From assembly GCA_014728875.1 (NCBI GenBank), contig WJKV01000009.1, positions 1 through 10,663 on the forward strand: a stretch of DNA of 10,663 bases, given 5' to 3'. This document shows positions 1 through 5,114 of the stretch, one piece after another. The stretch comes from Candidatus Woesearchaeota archaeon. Lineage in GTDB: Archaea > Nanobdellota > Nanobdellia > Woesearchaeales > WJKV01. Every line of letters begins with the position of its first letter. The first letter of the stretch is position 1. The notes below the pieces were generated by a model. It was not told the origin of the DNA and did no database searches. It saw only the letters and a program-made list of their open reading frames with translations. The position numbers were made by a program, and so were the translations under genes.

Positions 1-2142
1 ATCTGATTCTGTTTCGCAGGGCATTGAAGCCCCTTTTGCTTCGCCGCTGTAGCCACAATCAAACATACAACTATCCTTTGTTTCTCCTGCATCACAATAA
101 TCGTCGCCACAGAAAGGAATAGAAGATCTACAATAGCCGTGCAGACAAATATTGCTTTCACAATCTGATGCTTTTTCACATTCAAAAGAATCTGCTACTT
201 TCACGTCTATTTTTTTGATTTTAGAAATGCTTTTTGGTTTATTATACATGCTATTGATTATATCGGGCGATTTTCCTTTCCAATACTTAAGCTGCATATA
301 GAAGGAGCCTGTATTTGTCTTTCCATTTATATTATAATTAATATCATCAGTATTGAAACTTATTATCTTTTGATGATTTTTGCCGTCGCATCCTTCAAAT
401 AATGAAATCTTTGATAGAACTTTATTGGCAACAGAATATGAACAGTCTTCACTGCATGACAATTTACTTTTAATCTTATTTTTTATTATATCCTTTAATT
501 CCGCTTCAGATGGCCAATTCTGGCAGTCAAAATTATTTTCAAAATAAGTGCAAGGGTCCTGCAGATACTTTGGATCAGAAAGATCTTCTGTTCCATCATA
601 TTGGAACAAGTCTAAGGTGACATATGTACTTAAAGGACTATTGCAACTGTATTCAATAGTGACATTATACGGTTGGCCTATAATCAAATCTTGGTCATAT
701 TCAATTATTTCTGCCTGCCAGTTCAAGGGGAATGCATCGTAGCCAGTATATCTTTCAGATATCGGCTCTGATTTTAGACAAGCATCATATCCTATGCTTG
801 TTGGCCTTGGATATTCATCCTCACAGAAAGGATGTGAATTTGGGCAGTCAGAATGAGAATCGCACTCACAATCTTCAGAATCACCTGAAGACACCGGACA
901 GGTATTGGCGCAATCGTTCGGGCATGATGCATGATTCTCCCAGAATTCGCAGACATTATTCCCGCAACAAGCCTGCGTTGCTTGTCCGTTCCAATCGCAA
1001 TCAGGATCTGTTCCATAACATGCAGATGATATGCAAACTCCGTCACATTTTTCAGAACAGTCTATACAACTGCCTCCTGAACAGAACTGATTATTATAGC
1101 AATCTATTGTTTGGGTAAGACTCCAGTCTGTGCAACCTCCCTGGCAAGCAGTTGTTCTCGCATAAATTGCGTGTGTATCATGATCAGCGCATTCATATTT
1201 TATATGATCTGTACATTGTGGAGAATAATCACAAGGAGGCTCTGTATTGCATTTATTTGTATCGGGATTGCAATCATAATCGCAGAAATTGGTTGTTTTC
1301 CAATTATAATGACCGAAATTTGTCAAAGTGCATGTTTGGACCCTGTCGGCAAAATCAGGATGGCATCTCTTTGTACCGGGGCTGCATTCATAACATAGCC
1401 CTCCACCACAGCCTAAACTGCAGACTTGCCCTACATTCGTCCATACATAGCAACCATTATTATCCTGTTCACATCTCTGTCGTTGATCGCCGTTGCATCG
1501 CACATCGCCTAGAGCACAAGGTGTTGGACATTGATAACAGGCTGCATCCTCACACTTGATTGAACAAATATCTATTGTTTGCCAATTATAATTTCCAAAA
1601 TTAGTAAGTGAACACTGCTGAAGACGGTTATTAAAATCAGGATGGCATCTTTTTGTATTAGGATAACAACTATTGCACATGCCTGCAGAACAACCATATG
1701 AACATGTTTCTTTATCTTGCCATCTTAAACAATTATTATATGAATCATACTTACATTCTTTTACTTTGTTTCCTACACATCTAGTAGTCCCTGGTGCAGT
1801 GCAGGTATTATAACAATTCTTGCATTTGCCATATATACAACCATGAGAACAAGAACGCCATTGCCAAACATTATCATCATTTGTACAATATTTAATAGGT
1901 GCACCAATCAATGGATTCCCTTCTACACGGCAAGAAGCACTTGAAGAGCAAACTGACCATGAAGGAAAAATTACCCCTGCACAATATTTCTTGCCATCAG
2001 GCGTAACTTGGCCAATATTATAATAATTATCTTGATCTTGACATTGCGCAAACGTATCAAACCATGCATATGCTCCACTAGCAGAAATCAGCAAAACAAT
2101 AATCAAAATACTAATTTTTAGCAGTATATGCGTTTTATTCGT
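1..2142 (-). CDS. Large Cys-rich secreted/surface protein, C-terminus outside window, probable ACG start
   Basis: An uninterrupted minus-strand frame runs from the ACG at 2142 to the window edge (714 codons, no stop seen). Residues 1-26 look like a Sec signal peptide: N-K-T-H-x-x-x-K, then a hydrophobic core ILIIVLLIS, then AYA before WF as a signal peptidase I site. Residues 34-460 hold about 60 cysteines in short C-x(2-8)-C modules. Two diverged copies of one module start RCHPDF at residues 165 and 259. CGNNVCEFWENHASCPNDC (393-411) and CGDDYCDAGETKDSCMFDC (678-696) match the acidic CGxxxC..E...C..DC repeat common in surface proteins of DPANN archaea; it resembles a metal-binding disulfide knot. 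Residues about 460-650 are Cys-poor and look like a beta-rich, Ig-like region. The protein is probably extracellular and disulfide-stabilised, perhaps for adhesion or envelope structure. The exact function is not recognised. No ATG lies in frame near the N-terminus; AGGAGG sits nine bases before the ACG. Confidence 0.85.
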
Positions 2143-2151
2143 TTTTAGCCC

Positions 2152-2157
2152 CCTCCT
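2152..2157 (-). promoter_or_regulatory. Strong Shine-Dalgarno AGGAGG deciding the ACG start
   Basis: AGGAGG on the minus strand is followed by nine bases and then ACG (2142-2140). An in-frame stop (TAA, 2163-2161) lies just upstream, so translation must begin after it. The next usual alternative start codon, TTG at 2106, is 45 bases away and would remove the positively charged n-region of the signal peptide. Confidence 0.7.
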
Positions 2158-2165
2158 AAATTATA

Positions 2166-2179
2166 GATTACTAGTAGTC
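2166..2179. promoter_or_regulatory. 14-bp near-perfect palindrome GATTACTAGTAGTC upstream of the Cys-rich gene
   Basis: Six of the seven base pairs are symmetric around the centre ACTAGT. It lies between the likely TATA region (about 2221-2239, minus strand) and the ribosome binding site of the Cys-rich gene, so it may fall in the 5' leader. It could be an operator or chance; nothing in the sequence names the binding protein. Confidence 0.3.
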
Positions 2180-2220
2180 AAAGAAGTTGCTGGAATAAAC
2201 AGTGTAGTCTAAATTTTCCA

Positions 2221-2239
2221 CTTATATTTATGTATAAAT
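2221..2239 (-). promoter_or_regulatory. Probable TATA region of the Cys-rich protein gene
   Basis: On the minus strand TTTATACATAAATATAAG offers two overlapping TATA-like matches. Initiation about 26 bp downstream would fall near 2200-2210 and give a leader of about 60 nt. That fits a gene that uses a Shine-Dalgarno site rather than leaderless initiation. Confidence 0.45.
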
Positions 2240-2297
2240 TCTAATAAATGGCTTTCTATGTAATAAAGACTTGGTTAAAGCAAAAAGAAACAAAAAG

Positions 2298-2313
2298 TTT
2301 AAATATTTATAAA
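2298..2313 (+). promoter_or_regulatory. TATA box of the winged-helix regulator gene
   Basis: TTTAAATATTTATAAA is preceded by a purine-rich AAAAAG stretch (BRE-like). The first TATA core (2298-2305) is centred about 27 bp before the ATG at 2329, which predicts a leaderless transcript beginning at that ATG. This argues against the longer frame opening at 2248. Confidence 0.65.
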
Positions 2314-2328
2314 TCTACAATTTATATT

Positions 2329-3177
2329 ATGGGGCATTTTATCATACCTCCTATGGGAGACTATAAGAAGTTCACAAAGGACCTTATCATATTGATTCTT
2401 GCTAAGCAGTATCCTTTGAGCACAAAGAAAATAAGGAACTTGATAAGCAAGGATTACGGCATTTCTGTGACATATCAGGCAGTCAGGAAAAGCATTAACC
2501 TGCTTCTTGAGAGCGGGATATTGGAAAAACAAGGCAAGGAATTCGCAATAAGCAAGGACTGGATTCTTGAGATGGAGAGCTTTATTGAAGGGCTCCAGAA
2601 AAGGTATTTCTCTCCTGAAGGAGTCGTAAAGCAGGAGATCGGCGACGAAATCACTGTATATTCCTCCAGAAATCTTGTTGATTTGAACAATATATGGAGA
2701 AGGTTCCATCTCAAATGGCTGAGAAAAGAGAAAAAGAACGATAACAGACCGTCTGCCTGGTGGGGCGATCATTGCTGGTGGTTGTTGGGGCAGTTGGATA
2801 CAGAAGACGACCTGTTGAAAGAGATCATCAAGAAAAAAGCAGAAATGTATTGGCTTAATAACGGCGAGACCTTTATAGATAATTTAGGGAATAAATATTA
2901 CACAAGAAATGATTTCACACATTACAAGACCAACAAGAACAAGACAAGCGGAGTGCATCTTCTAGTAATTGGGGATTATATTCTTGAATCAAAGCATTCA
3001 AAAGAATTGAAAGATAAATTGGATGAATTCTACAGCAAGATAAATGATCTATCAAAAGTGGATTTGAATGAACTGATGAAAATCATCAAAGGAAGAAGCG
3101 AGCTCAAATTAACAATCATGAAGAACAAGATGCTTGCAGAACAATTAAGAAAGAATATCATTTCTCATTTCAAATAA
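2329..3177 (+). CDS. Winged-helix DNA-binding protein, archaeal regulator-like
   Basis: The product is 282 residues from the preferred start at 2329. The frame is open from ATG 2248, but that start lies before the TATA box. Residues about 14-75 form a winged helix: FTKDLIILILAKQYPLSTKKI, a recognition-helix region SVTYQAVRKSINLLLESG, then a wing ILEKQGKEFAIS. The C-terminal 180 residues carry an aromatic patch (RRFHLKWL, SAWWGDHCWWLLGQLD) and a strand LLVIGDYILESKHSKELKDKLDEFY. I think this is an effector domain seen in archaeal TrmB-like or related DPANN regulators, but the ligand is unknown. There is no catalytic motif. The gene overlaps the prepilin peptidase convergently by 8 bp and diverges from the Cys-rich protein gene, so the latter is a possible target. 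The winged-helix call is fairly secure; the effector role is inferred. Confidence 0.75.
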   Translation: MGHFIIPPMGDYKKFTKDLIILILAKQYPLSTKKIRNLISKDYGISVTYQAVRKSINLLLESGILEKQGKEFAISKDWILEMESFIEGLQKRYFSPEGVVKQEIGDEITVYSSRNLVDLNNIWRRFHLKWLRKEKKNDNRPSAWWGDHCWWLLGQLDTEDDLLKEIIKKKAEMYWLNNGETFIDNLGNKYYTRNDFTHYKTNKNKTSGVHLLVIGDYILESKHSKELKDKLDEFYSKINDLSKVDLNELMKIIKGRSELKLTIMKNKMLAEQLRKNIISHFK

Positions 3178-4048
3178 ATCCCAGGAACAGGTTCCCGAAG
3201 TACAGTGTGAAGATTATTGCGATGAACATTCCAGGCACAAATGGAATGCCTCTTTTTACGAGCACTTTTTTAATCCTGCATTTCTTCAATAGCTTTATCT
3301 GCTCTTCTGAGATGCCGAGATCTTTAGGCCCGCAGATCTTCTTGCCTTTGTGATAGACATCCTCTGCGATCCAGTCTCCTTCTGTGACCTTGCTTACAGG
3401 CGTGTTTTTTGTCATGCAGCAGACCTCGATCGTTCTTGCGAACAGCCATAGATGTATCGAAAGGAATGCCACCAATGCAAGAGTGATGAACAGAAGTTTA
3501 GTGATGAAGCTTGGAACAAAGACCGCAGATATCAGCAAAGCTGCGCAGAAGATGAAAACAACTATCCGCAGTTTTTTAATCTTTTTCTCCTGCCTTGTCT
3601 TTTTGAACTCTTTCCAGAATTCTTTGTGGTTCATCAATGCGACAGTAATGCCCCAGATCAGGCTGTAAATCGCGCCAATAATCAGGATGTTCAAGAGCAG
3701 GATTATCGGAAAATAGATGTTCAATATGGGATCCAGATGACCAAGAAGAACAGAAGGATACGTGCCGAATATCGCGCCGATAGCCATCAATAATTTTGCA
3801 TCGCCGCCTCCCCACTGCCCGCTGTAGAACAACAGGAATGCTATTGCAACAAAGATCCCGAATGCGATCCCTCCGTGGATCAGGAACCACCAGTCATTGT
3901 AGAAGATGCTGTGCAAGAGCCTTAATCCGAATGCTGCAATTATAAGTGCTGCGCACAGATAATCAGGGACTTCTCTTGTCTTTATGTCTGTGTAGCTCGC
4001 AATTATCAATCCTGCAAGTCCTATCAACAACAATAGTAATTCTATCAC
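3170..4048 (-). CDS. Archaeal A24 prepilin peptidase with extra C-terminal soluble domain
   Basis: This is a membrane aspartyl protease of the GxGD (A24) family, the type that cleaves class III signal peptides of archaeal pilins and archaellins on the cytoplasmic side. Numbered from the GTG at 4048, the two catalytic aspartates are D21 in YTDIKTREVPD and D83 in GGGDAK. Hydrophobic segments surround both and continue to about residue 200. Residues about 205-265 form a soluble domain (PVSKVTEGDWIAEDV...GPKDLGISEEQIKLL...KKVLVKRGIPFVP), then a last membrane segment. This extension is familiar in DPANN/euryarchaeal homologues and makes the protein longer (292 aa) than FlaK/PibD (about 230). The frame can extend to a TTG at 4066, but the minus-strand TATA (4071-4078) lies 26-27 bp before GTG 4048, so a leaderless GTG start is preferred. 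No pilin gene is nearby. Confidence 0.9.
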   Translation of the reverse strand: MIELLLLLIGLAGLIIASYTDIKTREVPDYLCAALIIAAFGLRLLHSIFYNDWWFLIHGGIAFGIFVAIAFLLFYSGQWGGGDAKLLMAIGAIFGTYPSVLLGHLDPILNIYFPIILLLNILIIGAIYSLIWGITVALMNHKEFWKEFKKTRQEKKIKKLRIVVFIFCAALLISAVFVPSFITKLLFITLALVAFLSIHLWLFARTIEVCCMTKNTPVSKVTEGDWIAEDVYHKGKKICGPKDLGISEEQIKLLKKCRIKKVLVKRGIPFVPGMFIAIIFTLYFGNLFLGFI

Positions 4049-4070
4049 AGGCCGGTTTAACAGCAAAAAG

Positions 4071-4078
4071 TATATAAA
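4071..4078. promoter_or_regulatory. Shared bidirectional TATA element for the peptidase and prenyltransferase-like genes
   Basis: TATATAAA on plus reads TTTATATA on minus. On minus it is centred 26-27 bp before GTG 4048 (leaderless). On plus it predicts a start near 4100 with a short leader containing AGGGGGA before ATG 4121. An 8-bp direct repeat TTTAACAG (4056-4063 and 4105-4112) lies on either side. One TATA element seems to serve both genes, so the two may compete for TBP. Confidence 0.55.
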
Positions 4079-4120
4079 TGTGTGTATCTACTGTCTAATA
4101 AATATTTAACAGGGGGAATT

Positions 4121-4720
4121 ATGTTACCTAAGCATTTGGCAATCTGTTTTGACACGAGCAACCTAGATGGAGCTTTCTCTATCATCAAGCAGATGATGAG
4201 CGAACAGCCAAAGCTCGGACTGCCTGTGCTTACTTTCGGTTTTGATGCAGACATTCCCAGTGATAAGGTTTCTGAACTGCTGAAGTTCTACATCAGCAAG
4301 AGATTCCTTGAAGAGAACAAGATAAAGATATCTTTTCTTGGAAAATGGTATGGTTTTGAAGGGAATATTGTGGAAAACATAAAGCAATTGATCGATCTTA
4401 CAAAGGACTATGACACGCAGTTCCTTAATTTTGTCATAAATTATGACGGACAGCAGGAGATAGTTGATGCGTGCAAGATAGTGTGCAGGCAGGTAAAGGC
4501 TGACAAGCTTGATATAGAGAATGTGACAAAAGACAGCATAAAGGAGAACACATATTCAAGCTATTTCATACCGCCAGACCTTATAATCAAACTCGGCAAG
4601 GTGCCGAAGCTGAAAGGCTTTCTGTTATGGGACTGCACGCATTCAAGGATGCATTTCACAGAGAAGGATGTAGCTGAGTTCAATCCAGAAGAACTGAAAA
4701 AGATACTTGACAGATATTAG
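4121..4720 (+). CDS. Divergent cis-prenyltransferase (UppS/undecaprenyl-diphosphate-synthase-like), likely catalytically impaired
   Basis: The 199 residues follow the cis-prenyltransferase fold from end to end but are shorter than UppS (about 250). HLAICFDTSNLDG (5-17) aligns with HxAIIMDGNGRWA: the catalytic Asp seems kept (D11), but the GNGR phosphate-binding loop is lost. NYDGQQEIVDA (107-117) matches the NYGGRxEIxxA motif. PPDLIIKLGKVPKLKGFLLWD (to 171) matches DPDLxIRTSGExRxSNFLLWQ, with both conserved Arg replaced by Lys and the Glu of SGE lost. The later Glu (AYAELYFT) is Arg here (RMHFT), and WPDF is VAEF. Canonical family members make the long polyprenyl carriers used for glycosylation. 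This one could be an inactive partner in a heteromeric enzyme, like eukaryotic NgBR, or could bind prenyl lipid. ATG 4121 follows AGGGGGA; an in-frame ATG at 4082 lies too close to the TATA box. Confidence 0.8.
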   Translation: MLPKHLAICFDTSNLDGAFSIIKQMMSEQPKLGLPVLTFGFDADIPSDKVSELLKFYISKRFLEENKIKISFLGKWYGFEGNIVENIKQLIDLTKDYDTQFLNFVINYDGQQEIVDACKIVCRQVKADKLDIENVTKDSIKENTYSSYFIPPDLIIKLGKVPKLKGFLLWDCTHSRMHFTEKDVAEFNPEELKKILDRY

Positions 4721-4726
4721 GGAAAA

Positions 4727-4734
4727 ATTTATAA
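4727..4734 (+). promoter_or_regulatory. TATA box of the EF-Tu domain-2 protein gene
   Basis: TTTATAAG-type element just after the stop at 4720. A start about 26 bp downstream gives a short leader that carries the Shine-Dalgarno GGAGGG at 4758-4763, five bases before ATG 4769. The gene can therefore be transcribed independently of the prenyltransferase-like gene. Confidence 0.55.
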
Positions 4735-4768
4735 GCATACAATATTCTGCCTAGGGCGGAGGGATAAA

Positions 4769-5026
4769 ATGGCTGAAAAAAAAGAAATCGGAAAAATCGC
4801 GCATTTTTTTGACAAGATTTCAGTGGCAGTCGTAGAACTGACAGACACGCTGAACGTGGGCGACAAGATCAGCATAGAATCAGGAGACAGCGTGGTAGAG
4901 ATGACTGTAGACAGCATGCAGATAGAACACAAAGCAGTAGAGACAGCCAATGCAGGCGACAGCATCGGAATGAAGACGCCGCAGCCTGTCAAGAAAGGAG
5001 CTGCTGTATACAAGATAGAAGAGTAA
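4769..5026 (+). CDS. Stand-alone EF-Tu domain-2-like beta-barrel protein (translation elongation factor-like protein)
   Basis: These 85 residues make one beta-barrel resembling domain 2 of translational GTPases (EF-Tu/EF-1A), with no GTPase domain. The order of motifs is IGKIAHFFDKISVAVVEL, LNVGDKISIESGDSVVEMTVDSMQI, ANAGDSIGMK, then VKKGAAVYKI. The family of short proteins labelled translation elongation factor-like occurs in archaea and bacteria, and the same fold occurs at the C-terminus of U32 peptidases. The partner and role are unknown; RNA or protein binding is a guess from the fold. ATG 4769 has a strong GGAGGG five bases upstream. The length is typical for the family, so it is not a truncated elongation factor. 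A T-rich stretch follows the stop. Its own TATA box lies upstream, so it seems to be a single-gene unit. Confidence 0.85.
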   Translation: MAEKKEIGKIAHFFDKISVAVVELTDTLNVGDKISIESGDSVVEMTVDSMQIEHKAVETANAGDSIGMKTPQPVKKGAAVYKIEE

Positions 5027-5029
5027 TTC

Positions 5030-5047
5030 TTTTTTATTTGTATTTTT
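5030..5047 (+). terminator. T-rich archaeal-type terminator after the EF-Tu domain-2 protein
   Basis: A T6 run (5030-5035) and a T5 run (5043-5047) follow the stop codon by four bases, with no clear hairpin. Archaeal RNA polymerase terminates at such T-tracts. Confidence 0.5.
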
Positions 5048-5075
5048 AAAGATAGGAAATATTATGGATATAATC

Positions 5076-5096
5076 AGGCAAACTTTATAAATGCCT
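5076..5096. promoter_or_regulatory. TATA box enclosed by the inverted repeat AGGCA-N11-TGCCT
   Basis: CTTTATAAA (5083-5091) is the TATA element of the methyltransferase-fusion gene; its centre is about 27 bp before ATG 5115. Perfect 5-bp arms AGGCA (5076-5080) and TGCCT (5092-5096) bracket it exactly. A protein bound to both arms would block TBP, so this is a candidate repressor site. The arms are short, so chance is possible. Confidence 0.45.
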
Positions 5097-5114
5097 AAGA
5101 AGAAGATTCTATAT

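Noticed and set aside
548..1559. Plus-strand open frames (548-742, 732-1118, 1111-1398, 1152-1559) in the left region
   Set aside because: They lie opposite the continuous Cys-rich minus-strand gene, lack domain content, and their His/Asn/Cys-heavy composition mirrors the antisense of its Cys codons.
1351..1650. CRISPR or DNA-level repeat array suggested by the repeated 18-mer
   Set aside because: There are only two copies, in frame and inside diverged protein modules, so this is a coding duplication.
2248..2328. Extended N-terminus of the winged-helix regulator from ATG 2248
   Set aside because: The added 27 residues lie over and upstream of the TATA box, and the nearest TATA to 2248 is only about 12 bp away, too close for initiation.
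3384..3890. Open frames at 3384-3668 and 3452-3793 (plus) and 3576-3890 (minus)
   Set aside because: All overlap the prepilin peptidase gene in other frames and show no recognisable domain; the peptidase has both catalytic Asp motifs.
3170..4048. Pilus or archaellum gene cluster around the prepilin peptidase
   Set aside because: No pilin-like class III signal peptide, ATPase or membrane platform gene is seen in the window; the Cys-rich protein has a Sec/signal peptidase I type N-terminus.
4769..5026. Truncated elongation factor gene
   Set aside because: The product has the usual length of the stand-alone family, a strong ribosome binding site and its own TATA, so it is not a remnant.
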